A DNA stretch of 64,000 nt, taken from Acetobacter ascendens. GTDB taxonomy: Bacteria > Pseudomonadota > Alphaproteobacteria > Acetobacterales > Acetobacteraceae. Both the position numbers and the translations under genes were made by a program. Under the pieces are notes generated by a model. It ran no database searches. It saw only the letters and a program-made list of their open reading frames with translations, and was not told where the DNA came from. Where the stretch lies: contig NZ_CP015164.1 in the NCBI RefSeq assembly GCF_001766235.1, positions 806,001 through 870,000 of the forward strand, written 5' to 3'. Positions 17,050-25,630 of this stretch are shown piece by piece. Position 1 is the first letter of the stretch; each line of letters opens with the position of its first letter.

Positions 17050-17661
17050 GTGAACGGCTTTCTAGATTCCTTCAGCCTGACAGCATTTGTCGCCTTTTTG
17101 CAGGTTGTGCTGATTGATGTGACACTGGCGGGGGATAACGCCGTTGTTATTGGTATGGCGGTGCGGTCTCTTTCTGGCGAGCAGCGGCGGAAAGCTATTC
17201 TTGCCGGTGTAGGGCTGGCGGCTGTTATCCGTATTCTGCTGGCTTTGGTGGCTGTGCGGCTGTTGGAAATTGTGGGCCTTACGCTGGCCGGTGGCTTTTT
17301 GCTGCTTTGGGTATGCTGGCGCATGTACCGCGAAATGCGGGAAAACCACGCGAATGATGATACTGGCCCTGCTCCTCCAGGCAGTTTGGGGAAAGCTATT
17401 TTCCGTATTCTGATTGCTGATTTGTCTATGAGCTTGGATAATGTGCTGGCTGTTGCCGGTGCTGCGCGAGAGCATCCGGGTATTCTGATAGCAGGTCTGG
17501 CACTTTCTGTGTTGCTTATGGGGCTGGCAGCTTCTGTTATTGCGCGCCTGCTGGATAAGTACAAATGGATTTCCTGGGTTGGCCTGTTGATTGTTCTGGC
17601 TGTTGCTATTGAACTGATTGTTAAAGGTGGCGGCGAAGTTTGGGGGCATTTGCCCCATTGA
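17050..17661 (+). CDS. TerC family integral membrane protein
   Basis: A 203-residue membrane protein. The GTG start follows GGAG; the longer frame from 16588 is antisense to purB and is rejected. The two TerC signature segments are present: VLIDVTLAGDNAVVIGMAV near residue 20 and IADLSMSLDNVLAVAGAAREH near residue 123, each with the acidic D-N pair typical of the family. About six hydrophobic helices are visible. TerC/Alx/YjbE proteins are linked to manganese export and co-translocational metalation; the metal here is inferred from family. I looked for a yybP-ykoY manganese riboswitch upstream and did not see one. Confidence 0.87.
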   Translation: MNGFLDSFSLTAFVAFLQVVLIDVTLAGDNAVVIGMAVRSLSGEQRRKAILAGVGLAAVIRILLALVAVRLLEIVGLTLAGGFLLLWVCWRMYREMRENHANDDTGPAPPGSLGKAIFRILIADLSMSLDNVLAVAGAAREHPGILIAGLALSVLLMGLAASVIARLLDKYKWISWVGLLIVLAVAIELIVKGGGEVWGHLPH

Positions 17662-17719
17662 TTTGTGAGTGGTGCGGAAAGCACTTGCCAACGCGCGGGA
17701 AACGCGCTGATTCTGCGGT

Positions 17720-19696
17720 ATGAGACGTTTTGCGATTTCGTACCGATACCGCCTTGTGGCTGCTGTTTCTCTGGCGTGTGTGGGGTTGAGCGCCTGCTCA
17801 TCTTCCTCGTCAGAACAGCAAGGGGCCTCTGAAAACCGTTTGGCATGGCCAACAGAGCAGCAGGCCGCCCAAGGCACGCCTCCTACAAGTGATGTCGCCA
17901 GCCGGTTAACAGTCTGGCTGGGGTTGGTGAAATCCTCGCAGAACAGTGCGCAGGCTTATGCTGATTTCCTGCAAACACGTCCGGTATGGCCGCGCTGGCA
18001 ATTACTGACATCGCGCATGCAACTTGCTTTGGCCAAGGAAACAGATCCGGCAGTGTTGGCCCGGCTTTGCGCCACACAAAATCTGACATATGGCCCCGCT
18101 CTTGCGCAATGTGCCACGCAGGTTCCAGCTTCGGCAGATTTAAGCAAACGCTTAAATACAGAGGCCGCGCAGGCTTGGGCAAATGGCAATGATGCCAGCT
18201 CCGCTGCTACAGCTCTGCAAAGTAATTTTGCAGCTGCCATAACGCCAGAACGTTCATGGTTGCGGTTTGATCGTGAAGAAAAAAATGGGCTGGTCGCGGC
18301 TGCCAAGCAAACCCTACCCTATCTTTCTGCCCAGAAGCAGCCGCTGGCTCAGGCCCGCTTGGCTTTCCGTGCGGATGACCCGGCAGCAGAAACACTAGCA
18401 GCCGCCCTGCCCGCCAATCAGCGGTCTGATCCGTACCTTATTCTCGATCATGCGCGGTGGTTGCGTAAACAACAGCGTTATGATGAGGCTGTGGCTCTTT
18501 GGAAAGGTGCTGGTGTAGATGCCGAACGCAGCACGCATGGCGCCTCATTCTGGCGGGAACGGGATACGCTGGCGCGTGAACTGATTCAGGCTGGTCGTGC
18601 CGCAGATGCTTTTGCCGTGGCAAATGATACAGCTACAACACCAACAAACAGGCTGGATGCGCAGTTCCTTTCCGGTTGGATTGCCTTGCGCCTTCAGCAT
18701 GATCCCGCAACAGCAGAAACTTTTTTCCGTCCGCTTGCACAGTCCTCAGCCCTTATTACACGTAGTCGTGGCTTTTACTGGCTTGGGCGGGCACGTGCTG
18801 CTGCGGGAGATTCTGCATCGGCCCATGCAAATTGGCAGCAGGCTGCCGCGCTGCCCGGCACATTTTATGGGCAAATGGCCGCCGCAGCGCTGGAAGGTCG
18901 TAACAATGTGCTGCTGGACCCCGCCAATGTGCCAGAGGAAACGCGCACGCGCCTAAAAGCCGAGCGTGATCCGGAAACAACCACATCAGAAGATGTTTAC
19001 GTTTCTGGAAGTGAACTGGCGCAGGCAGCCCAGATCCTTGTTTCATGGGGAGACCGTCCACATGCGCGAGATTTCATGAACATGCTGGAACAGCAGGTTA
19101 CAAGCACGCCGCAGCGTTTGGCGCTTTCTTCCTTGTCTGCACAGTTGGGTTTGCCGGATATAGCAGTAACCGTTTCCCGCCACGCAGGGCGAGATGGCGT
19201 ATTTTTGCTGCGTTCTGGCTGGCCGCTGCCATATACGCCGCCATCCAGCACTTTGCCTGCGGGCATTGCACTCGGTTTGATGCGGCAGGAAAGTAACTTT
19301 AATCCTGACGCCGTTAGCCCCTCTAACGCTATTGGGCTTATGCAGCTTAAGCCCTCCACTGCAGGAGATATGCTGCGCGTAACGGGTCTACCCGCTTCTG
19401 CGGCAACGGCTGCCGGGCTGCATGATCCAGAAAACAACATGCGTTTGGGTACAGCTTATCTGGAGCATATTCAGTCCCGCTTTGGGGCTGTGGTGCCGTA
19501 TATGGCTGCGGCCTATAATGGTGGACCTACCCGTTTGGCCCGTTGGTTAAGCGCCGCAGGTAACCCAGCCCAGAATGGTGCTTCTGCTGAAGAGATGATC
19601 GACTGGATTGAGAGTATTCCCTATTCCGAAACACGGAATTACGTGCAGCGTGTGTGGGAAAACATGACCATCTATGTAGCGTTGGGGAACCAGTAA
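17720..19696 (+). CDS. Soluble lytic murein transglycosylase (Slt70-like), predicted lipoprotein
   Basis: A 658-residue protein. The N-terminus ends in a lipobox-like VGLSAC (Cys-26) followed by a run of serines, so it may be lipid-anchored. A long alpha-helical TPR-like region (about 60-480) resembles the U and L domains of Slt70. The C-terminal SLT domain has the catalytic Glu in GLMRQESNFNPDAVSPSNA, then GLMQLKPSTA and AAYNGGPTRLARWL, with a final YVQRVWENM. It cleaves the glycan strand of peptidoglycan to anhydro-muropeptides in the periplasm. pgpA starts one base after its stop. Confidence 0.9.
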   Translation: MRRFAISYRYRLVAAVSLACVGLSACSSSSSEQQGASENRLAWPTEQQAAQGTPPTSDVASRLTVWLGLVKSSQNSAQAYADFLQTRPVWPRWQLLTSRMQLALAKETDPAVLARLCATQNLTYGPALAQCATQVPASADLSKRLNTEAAQAWANGNDASSAATALQSNFAAAITPERSWLRFDREEKNGLVAAAKQTLPYLSAQKQPLAQARLAFRADDPAAETLAAALPANQRSDPYLILDHARWLRKQQRYDEAVALWKGAGVDAERSTHGASFWRERDTLARELIQAGRAADAFAVANDTATTPTNRLDAQFLSGWIALRLQHDPATAETFFRPLAQSSALITRSRGFYWLGRARAAAGDSASAHANWQQAAALPGTFYGQMAAAALEGRNNVLLDPANVPEETRTRLKAERDPETTTSEDVYVSGSELAQAAQILVSWGDRPHARDFMNMLEQQVTSTPQRLALSSLSAQLGLPDIAVTVSRHAGRDGVFLLRSGWPLPYTPPSSTLPAGIALGLMRQESNFNPDAVSPSNAIGLMQLKPSTAGDMLRVTGLPASAATAAGLHDPENNMRLGTAYLEHIQSRFGAVVPYMAAAYNGGPTRLARWLSAAGNPAQNGASAEEMIDWIESIPYSETRNYVQRVWENMTIYVALGNQ

Positions 19697-19697
19697 A

Positions 19698-20174
19698 ATG
19701 GATATAGCACGGCTGATTGCAACATTTGGTGGTTGTGGGCTTTCGCCTCGCGCGCCGGGTACGGTTGGTTCCTTGGCGGCATTGGTGGTGGGGCTGCCTT
19801 TGTTAAAGCGCCCGCGGCTTTTGGTGGCAGGTATTACAGCTGTAACCGTGGTGGGTTGGTGGGCCACAAAACGCAGCGGCAAAGGCGAAGATCACAGTTG
19901 GATTGTGATTGATGAAGTGGCTGGCATGTGGATAGCTCTGCTGGCGTGCCTGCCCAAAACAGGGGAACAGGCCCGTGAAAAATGGTTCTGGATGTACCCT
20001 CTGCTAGCATTTGCCTTTTTTCGGTTGTTTGACATTACAAAGCCCGGCCCGGTGGGCGTGCTGGATAGACGGCACGATGCCACAGGTGTGATGGGAGATG
20101 ATGTGATTGCAGGCGCTATGGCTGCGTTATGTGTAAAAGGTGTGCGTACGGTTATGGAGCGCACATCACACTAA
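19698..20174 (+). CDS. pgpA: Phosphatidylglycerophosphatase A
   Basis: A 158-residue protein with the PgpA motifs: LIATFGGCGLSPRAPGTVGSL at the N-terminus, the metal-binding WIVIDEVAGMWIAL in the middle, and FRLFDITKPGPVGVLDR followed by GVMGDDVIAG. It dephosphorylates phosphatidylglycerophosphate to phosphatidylglycerol at the inner membrane, the substrate of the cardiolipin synthase found at about 9 kb. Hydrophobic segments match the family. The start is 1 bp after slt and the stop 16 bp before pncC, so an operon is likely. Confidence 0.93.
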   Translation: MDIARLIATFGGCGLSPRAPGTVGSLAALVVGLPLLKRPRLLVAGITAVTVVGWWATKRSGKGEDHSWIVIDEVAGMWIALLACLPKTGEQAREKWFWMYPLLAFAFFRLFDITKPGPVGVLDRRHDATGVMGDDVIAGAMAALCVKGVRTVMERTSH

Positions 20175-20190
20175 GCGGAAGGTTTGGGCA

Positions 20191-20703
20191 ATGTCTGCTG
20201 CTGATGCTTCTTTTTCCGAGTTCTCTGTGTTGGCTGCTGCTGAACGCACCCTTTCCCGTTTACGGCAGGTAAAGGGGCATGTGGTAACAGCGGAAAGCTG
20301 CACAGGCGGCTTGGTTGCAGCAATGCTAACGCATTTTCCCGGTTCTTCTGATGTAACGGAGGGCGGGTTTGTAACGTATTCCAACACCATGAAGCAAAAA
20401 GTGCTGGGGGTTCCGGCCAAAGTATTGGAAAAGCACGGAGCCGTAAGTGCGCAAACCGTGGAAAAAATGGCTGAAGGTGCTTTAAAGGCTTCACCGGTTG
20501 CTTCTGTTTCTGTTGCTATTTCCGGCATAGCTGGGCCAGATGGCGGAACAGCAGAAAAACCCATAGGGCTGGTATGGTTTGCAACGGCCGTAAGAAATGA
20601 CGCTGTTATCTCGGACAAGCAGGTTTTTTCTGGAAGCCGGGAAGACGTAAGAGCGCAAGCAGCGCTGCATGCATTTGAGCTGATTTTACAGCGTTTGGGC
20701 TAA
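20191..20703 (+). CDS. CinA C-terminal domain protein, nicotinamide-nucleotide amidohydrolase (PncC type)
   Basis: A 170-residue stand-alone CinA C-terminal domain. The start ATG follows GGAAGG; the frame open from 20140 overlaps pgpA and is not used. Motifs: HVVTAESCTGGLVAAMLTHFPG with the catalytic Ser, GGFVTYSNTMKQKVLGV, and VSVAISGIAGPDGGT. The family deamidates nicotinamide mononucleotide to nicotinate mononucleotide in NAD recycling. No COG1058 N-terminal domain is present, so it is the short form. Confidence 0.9.
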   Translation: MSAADASFSEFSVLAAAERTLSRLRQVKGHVVTAESCTGGLVAAMLTHFPGSSDVTEGGFVTYSNTMKQKVLGVPAKVLEKHGAVSAQTVEKMAEGALKASPVASVSVAISGIAGPDGGTAEKPIGLVWFATAVRNDAVISDKQVFSGSREDVRAQAALHAFELILQRLG

Positions 20704-20710
20704 AACTTAC

Positions 20711-20746
20711 AAAAAATACTGCTGCCGAAACAAATGTCGGCAGCAG
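20711..20746 (-). terminator. Intrinsic terminator of the His-rich protein gene
   Basis: CTGCTGCCG (20719-20727) and CGGCAGCAG (20738-20746) form a 9-bp stem. On the minus strand it is followed by TATTTTTTG, so it terminates the gene ending at 20761. It may also stop pncC transcripts, though the plus strand has no T-run. Confidence 0.75.
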
Positions 20747-20760
20747 CACATATGCTTAAA

Positions 20761-21186
20761 TTACTGAACCGGAACAGGTGCCGGCAGTGGAGCATTTGTG
20801 GGGACTGTAGCTGTAGGAGCTGTAGGCAGAGCAGGTGCTTTTACGCCTGTGCCAGCAGCTACCGGAGCCGGAATGCCGGAAGCTGATACATTTGGTGCCG
20901 TAAGGGCCGGTGCGGATGGGGCCGTTACAGCAGGTGCTCCGCCAGCAATGGCAGGAACCTGATTGTTCTGCGCTGCGGCCAGGCTTTTGGCGTTCAGATC
21001 TGCTGTTTCAGCATCACCATTGTTCTGTGCAGATTTTTCATCAGCAGCACATTTGCCTTTCAGGCAATGTTCATGATGATGGTGAGCATGCATACCGTGA
21101 TGCGTTGCGGTTTCAGCAGCCATAGCTGGCACAACAGCCAGAGTTGCAGAAGATGCCAGCAGAGCCGCTGCAAAAAGTTTTTTCAT
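20761..21186 (-). CDS. Small secreted protein with His cluster and Pro/Ala-rich tail, unknown function
   Basis: A 141-residue protein. The ATG at 21186 follows GAAGGA and starts a Sec signal (MKKLFAAALLASSATLAVVPAMA, cleavage after Ala-23). The mature N-terminus has a metal-binding-like cluster, HHGMHAHHHHEHC, with two Cys five residues apart (HCLKGKC). The rest is a low-complexity Pro/Ala/Thr/Val tail (repeats such as APAVTAPSAPALTAP) that could span or interact with the cell wall. Metal binding in the periplasm is a guess from composition. I do not recognise a family. Confidence 0.65.
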   Translation of the reverse strand: MKKLFAAALLASSATLAVVPAMAAETATHHGMHAHHHHEHCLKGKCAADEKSAQNNGDAETADLNAKSLAAAQNNQVPAIAGGAPAVTAPSAPALTAPNVSASGIPAPVAAGTGVKAPALPTAPTATVPTNAPLPAPVPVQ

Positions 21187-21225
21187 ATGGATATATTCCT
21201 TCAGCAAGGTTGAATCGCCTTTTCA

Positions 21226-21269
21226 CAGGCAATTCCCATATTCCACAATAGGTTACAGAAAATTGCCTG
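21226..21269. promoter_or_regulatory. Inverted repeat upstream of the His-rich protein gene
   Basis: CAGGCAATT (21226-21234) and AATTGCCTG (21261-21269) are perfect 9-bp inverted repeats with 26 bp between them, 40-83 bp upstream of the start at 21186. The spacing would fit a dimeric regulator on two half-sites or an RNA stem in the leader. No known operator is recognised. Confidence 0.4.
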
Positions 21270-21335
21270 CGTGCATCATAAGCAGGGTTTCAACCGAAAC
21301 AAAGGAATAAACCAAAGAAAATACCCACACTGCTT

Positions 21336-21824
21336 TCAGGTGGCGGGGTGTTCACTGGTACAGGCTGTTGTTGTGTTGGTGATTGGCGTTTGTGGCGGCC
21401 CATATACTTCGCGCGCGCGCTTGATAAAGGCAGAAACCATCAGCCTTGTGGCTTCTGTAAATACAACACCAATAGCCGCCTGCAAAATGCGTGAACGGAA
21501 TTCAAAATCTACAAAAAACTCCACAAGGCAGCCTTCGGGCGTTGCGGTGAATTTCCAGATGTTGCGCAAATACCTAAAAGGCCCGCGCTCATATCGCACA
21601 GTAATAGATGATGGACGATCTAGCGTAACGCGCGATGTAAAACTTTCCCGGAACGGGCCAAAACCAATGGTCAGATCCGCAACCAGTTCTGTAGCTGTAT
21701 GGGTGCGTACTTTGGCTGCAACACACCAAGGCAGAAACTTGGGATACTGGCCAACATCGGCAACAAGATCAAAAATCTGATCCGGGCGATAAGGTAAAAC
21801 ACGCTTTTCTGCGTGCTGTGGCAT
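21336..21824 (-). CDS. RatA/Coq10-like START-domain protein
   Basis: A 162-residue protein of the polyketide cyclase/START family. It opens with the typical LPYRPDQIFDLVADVGQYPKFLPWC and continues with ADLTIGFGPFRESFTSRVTL and CLVEFFVDFEFRSRILQ. Homologues bind ubiquinone (Coq10) or are called RatA in E. coli; in alphaproteobacteria the gene is usually beside lipA, as here. A quinone-related role is the likelier one. It shares one base with the lipA stop (TAATG). The C-terminal 15 residues are Thr-rich and probably disordered. Confidence 0.85.
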   Translation of the reverse strand: MPQHAEKRVLPYRPDQIFDLVADVGQYPKFLPWCVAAKVRTHTATELVADLTIGFGPFRESFTSRVTLDRPSSITVRYERGPFRYLRNIWKFTATPEGCLVEFFVDFEFRSRILQAAIGVVFTEATRLMVSAFIKRAREVYGPPQTPITNTTTACTSEHPAT

Positions 21825-22804
21825 TACTGATCCTCCTTCAGGCGGGCATTGCGTGCATCACGCAGTGCGGCAAAGTCGGCATCGGCATGGTAGGAGGAGC
21901 GCGTAAGGGGGCTGGAACTTACCTGTAAAAAGCCTTTTACGCGTGCCATTGTGCCGTAATCCTCAAACTCTGCCGGGGTAACAAAACGTGCAACAGGGGC
22001 ATGTTTGACTGTAGGCTGGAGATACTGGCCCATTGTAATAAAATCTACATCTGCCACGCGCAGATCATCCATGACCTGAGCGAGTTCCATTTTTTCTTCT
22101 CCTAATCCAAGCATCAGCCCGGATTTGGTGAAGATGGATGCATCAAGCTGTTTTACCCGATCCAATAACCGCAGAGACTGATAATAACGTGCCCCCGGCC
22201 GGATGGTCGGATACAGGCGTGGCACAGTTTCCAGATTGTGGTTAAAAACATCAGGCCGTGCTTCAACAACCACTTCTAACGCATTCTTTTTACGTAAAAA
22301 ATCTGGTGTCAGGATTTCGATAGTTGTTTCTGGTGCCGCTGCATGAATGGCATGAATAACGCGGGCAAAATGGTGTGCACCACCATCTTCCAGATCATCC
22401 CGATCTACGGATGTAATAACAACATGCCGCAGCCCAAGCCGTGCCACGGCTTCTGCCACACGGGCGGGTTCATCCGCATCCAACGCATGCGGTAGGCCGG
22501 TAGTAACATTGCAGAATGCGCAAGCCCGGGTGCAGATTTCCCCCATGATCATCATGGTGGCATGACGCTGAGACCAGCATTCCCCAATGTTGGGGCATGC
22601 GGCTTCCTCACACACAGTTACCAGTCTGTTACTACGCATCAACGCGCGTGTTTCGTGGTAAACAGGGTGATTGGGCGCCTTAACGCGTATCCAGTCCGGT
22701 TTGCGGGCTATGGGGTTGTCTGGCCGATGTGCTTTTTCTGGATGACGCAGCTTGTTGGGGCTGCTGCCTCCTGTTCGATGATCAATCACAACGCGAATAG
22801 ACAT
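21824..22804 (-). CDS. lipA: Lipoyl synthase
   Basis: A 326-residue radical-SAM enzyme with both iron-sulfur cluster motifs: [13 protein letters not shown] for the auxiliary cluster that donates sulfur, and [10 protein letters not shown] for the SAM cluster. It inserts two sulfurs into octanoyl groups on lipoyl domains. The ATG at 22804 is preferred to a TTG at 22825. Its place downstream of pdhA-B-C-lpdA fits its job of lipoylating E2 and the extra lipoyl domain on E1-beta. A stem (CTCCTGCC/GGCAGGA region, 22849-22872) lies in the gap from lpdA. Confidence 0.95.
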   Translation of the reverse strand: MSIRVVIDHRTGGSSPNKLRHPEKAHRPDNPIARKPDWIRVKAPNHPVYHETRALMRSNRLVTVCEEAACPNIGECWSQRHATMMIMGEICTRACAFCNVTTGLPHALDADEPARVAEAVARLGLRHVVITSVDRDDLEDGGAHHFARVIHAIHAAAPETTIEILTPDFLRKKNALEVVVEARPDVFNHNLETVPRLYPTIRPGARYYQSLRLLDRVKQLDASIFTKSGLMLGLGEEKMELAQVMDDLRVADVDFITMGQYLQPTVKHAPVARFVTPAEFEDYGTMARVKGFLQVSSSPLTRSSYHADADFAALRDARNARLKEDQ

Positions 22805-22925
22805 ATCTTTGCCCGCTTTTGCCAAGGGTTACCACAGAACTGGAACGCTCCTGCCGTGGCGTCAAGGCAGGAACGCCCCAGATAGTGCTCTGGCAACATC
22901 AAACCCTTGAGATGATACACCAAAA

Positions 22926-24338
22926 CTAGAAATGTAGCGCTCCGCCATAAGCGGCCAGAACGGCTTCGTGCATGGATTCAGAGATGGTGGGATGAGGAAA
23001 AATGGTTTCCATCAGCTCGGCTTCGGTAAGCTCTGCCGTGCGGGCAATCACAAAGCCCTGGATCATTTCCGTAACTTCCGCGCCAATCATATGCGCGCCC
23101 AGAAGTTCGCCTGTCTGGGCATCAAATACGGTTTTCACCATGCCTTCAGGCTCACCCATGGCAAGTGCTTTACCGTTTGCCATAAGCGGGAATTTGCCAA
23201 TGCGTACTTTGTAACCAGCTTCCTTGGCGCGAGCTTCCGTATACCCAACAGAAGCTACCTGAGGCCGACAGTATGTGCAGCCCGGAATTTTTGTAACATC
23301 AATAGGGTGCACGGTTTTGCCAGCAATGGCTTCAACGCACATCACAGCTTCATGGCTGGCTTTATGGGCAAGCCACGGGGCACCGGCTAGGTCACCAATA
23401 GCGTAAACACCCGGTTCACCCGTGCGGCATAGATCATCTGTGACCACATGCGTGCGGTCCACTTTGATCTTGGTGCCTTCCAGCCCGATATTTTCAACAT
23501 TGCCCACAATGCCCACGGCAGAAATGACGCGGTCCACGGTAATAGTTTCCGTTTTACCGCCGATTTCTACCGGCACAGTCACGTCGTTCTTGCCTTTTTT
23601 CAGTGCTCCCACCTTGGCGCTGGTAAGAACACGCATGCCCTGCTTTTCAAATTCCTTGCGGGCTAAGGCACTGATTTCTTCGTCTTCCACGGGCAGAATT
23701 CGCGGCGCAACTTCCACTAGTGTCACTTCAGACCCCATATTGCGATAGAACGAGGCAAATTCCGTGCCGATAGCGCCAGACCCAATGACGAGTAGCCGCT
23801 TGGGGAGTTCTTCCGGTACTAAGGCTTCTCGGTAAGACCAGACAAGCTTGCCGTCTGCTTCCAGCCCTGGCAATGCACGCGCACGTGCACCTGTAGCCAG
23901 AATAACGTGTTTGGCGGTAAGGGTTTGTGATGCGCCGCTTTCTGGTTGCACCAGCACCTTACGCTTGCCACCGGCCGCAACACCATCCAGCTTACCAAAT
24001 CCTTTAAAAACAGGAACTTTGGCTTTTTTCAGTAGGTGTTGCACACCAGATGCAAGCTGTTTGGACACAGCGCGAGAGCGTGCAACAATTGCTTTAAAAT
24101 CAAAGCTTACGCCGTCGGCTTTAAACCCATATGGGCCAAGATCATGCAGTAGATGGTTGATCTCGGAAGCACGCAGCAATGCTTTGGTAGGAATACAGCC
24201 CCAGTTCAGGCAGATGCCCCCAAGATGGTTTGCTTCCACCACAGCAACGGAAAGCTTAAGCTGCGCTGCCCGAAGTGCCGCCACATAACCGCCCGGCCCA
24301 CCGCCAACAACGATGATATCAAAATCAGTCTGGCTCAT
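22926..24338 (-). CDS. lpdA: Dihydrolipoamide dehydrogenase (E3)
   Basis: A 470-residue flavoprotein. The FAD site GGGPGGYVAALRAAQL is at the N-terminus, the redox-active disulfide in GGICLNWGCIPTKALL, an NAD site in LLVIGSGAIGTEFASFYRNMG, and the C-terminal His-Glu base in HPTISESMHEAV. It reoxidises dihydrolipoamide with NAD+ as the E3 of the pyruvate dehydrogenase complex. Length is normal. It is 30 bp downstream of pdhC. Confidence 0.96.
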   Translation of the reverse strand: MSQTDFDIIVVGGGPGGYVAALRAAQLKLSVAVVEANHLGGICLNWGCIPTKALLRASEINHLLHDLGPYGFKADGVSFDFKAIVARSRAVSKQLASGVQHLLKKAKVPVFKGFGKLDGVAAGGKRKVLVQPESGASQTLTAKHVILATGARARALPGLEADGKLVWSYREALVPEELPKRLLVIGSGAIGTEFASFYRNMGSEVTLVEVAPRILPVEDEEISALARKEFEKQGMRVLTSAKVGALKKGKNDVTVPVEIGGKTETITVDRVISAVGIVGNVENIGLEGTKIKVDRTHVVTDDLCRTGEPGVYAIGDLAGAPWLAHKASHEAVMCVEAIAGKTVHPIDVTKIPGCTYCRPQVASVGYTEARAKEAGYKVRIGKFPLMANGKALAMGEPEGMVKTVFDAQTGELLGAHMIGAEVTEMIQGFVIARTAELTEAELMETIFPHPTISESMHEAVLAAYGGALHF

Positions 24339-24368
24339 AATATGCCTGATCCTCAGAAAGCCACGCGG

Positions 24369-25619
24369 TTAGAGAACGAGTGAGAGCGGAGATTCAACCG
24401 CAGCACGGAAAGCAGAAAGCCAGCGAGCCGCCGCAGCACCATCCACCACACGGTGATCAACCGAGAGTGTAACGGTCATAACAGTGGCAATGGCCAGTTC
24501 ATTCTCTTTAACCACAGCCTGCTTCTTACCTGCTGCAATAGCGAGAATAGCTGCCTGCGGCGGGTTAACAATGGCAGCAAAGTCCTTCACGCCGTACATC
24601 CCCATGTTGGAGATGGAGAACGTACCACCCTGGAATTCTTCCGGCTTTAGCTTACCAGCACGGGCGCGGGCAATCAGGTCCTTAGCTTGCTGGCTGATGT
24701 CTTTCAGGCTCTTGCGGTCTGCCTGTCTGACGATAGGCGTAATCAGCCCATCATCCAGAGAAACTGCAACCGAGATATCTGCATCTTCATGCAGGATCAT
24801 GGCATCTTCGGTGTAAGACGCATTAACTTCTGGCACCTGTTTAAGGGCAACGGCAGAAGCCTTAATGAGCATGTCATTCACAGACAGCTTGAAGGCATCT
24901 GCCCCTTCTGCCGGAGACATGGCATTAAGCTGCGCGCGCAAAGCCAGAAGCGCATCCAGTTCCACATCTATGGAGACATAGAAGTGCGGAATAGTGGCTT
25001 TGGATTCACTTAGGCGTCGCGCAATAACCTTACGCATAGTGGTGTGCGGCACAGCACTGCTGCCACCAGATGTAGGCATGGCAGAAGCTACCTGTCCTGC
25101 ACTTGGGGCTTTATTAAGAGCCGCCTCCACATCCCGTTTGACAATACGGCCATTCGGCCCCGTGCCTTTAACCGCTGCTAGATCAATGTTCTTCTGGTGT
25201 GCAATGCGCCGCGCAAGCGGAGAAGCCACAACCCGGCCAACAGGCGGCTTGCCTGCCCGCTGTGCAGGTGCGGCTTGCATTGCCACAGGAGCAGAGGCCG
25301 CAGCAGCCTGCGGTGCCGTTGCAGGGCTGGCAGAAGCCACGTTTTTAGGTGTGTCGATATTGTCTGGTACTGCCTCACCTTCTTCTACCAGAATGGCAAT
25401 AGGTGTGTTTACCGCAACACCTTCTGCGCCTTCTGGTGTGAGAATACGGCCTAGAATACCTTCTTCAATGGCTTCTACTTCCATTGTGGCTTTATCGGTT
25501 TCAATCTCGGCCAGAACGTCACCGCTGTTTACGGCGTCCCCTTCCTTTTTCAGCCAGCGGGCCAGTTTGCCCTCTGTCATGGTAGGAGAAAGGGCGGGCA
25601 TTAAAATTTCAGTCGCCAT
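24369..25619 (-). CDS. pdhC: Pyruvate dehydrogenase E2, dihydrolipoamide acetyltransferase
   Basis: A 416-residue protein in three parts: one lipoyl domain (residues 1-80, lipoylated Lys in [13 protein letters not shown]), a linker rich in Ala/Pro, a peripheral subunit-binding domain (VVASPLARRIAHQKNIDLAAVKGTGPNGRI, about 130-165) and the catalytic acyltransferase domain ending in DHRVVDGAAAARWL with the HxxxDG motif. It transfers the acetyl group to CoA and forms the core of the complex. The first 278 bp are identical to the start of pdhB. Confidence 0.95.
   Translation of the reverse strand: MATEILMPALSPTMTEGKLARWLKKEGDAVNSGDVLAEIETDKATMEVEAIEEGILGRILTPEGAEGVAVNTPIAILVEEGEAVPDNIDTPKNVASASPATAPQAAAASAPVAMQAAPAQRAGKPPVGRVVASPLARRIAHQKNIDLAAVKGTGPNGRIVKRDVEAALNKAPSAGQVASAMPTSGGSSAVPHTTMRKVIARRLSESKATIPHFYVSIDVELDALLALRAQLNAMSPAEGADAFKLSVNDMLIKASAVALKQVPEVNASYTEDAMILHEDADISVAVSLDDGLITPIVRQADRKSLKDISQQAKDLIARARAGKLKPEEFQGGTFSISNMGMYGVKDFAAIVNPPQAAILAIAAGKKQAVVKENELAIATVMTVTLSVDHRVVDGAAAARWLSAFRAAVESPLSLVL
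25342..25619 (-). repeat. 278-bp perfect direct repeat, copy in pdhC
   Basis: Identical by eye, base for base, to 26709-26986. It runs from the start codon of pdhC through the lipoyl domain to a shared segment PDNIDTPKN in the linker. Identity stops abruptly at both ends. Confidence 0.93.
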
Positions 25620-25630
25620 CTGTCATTCCC

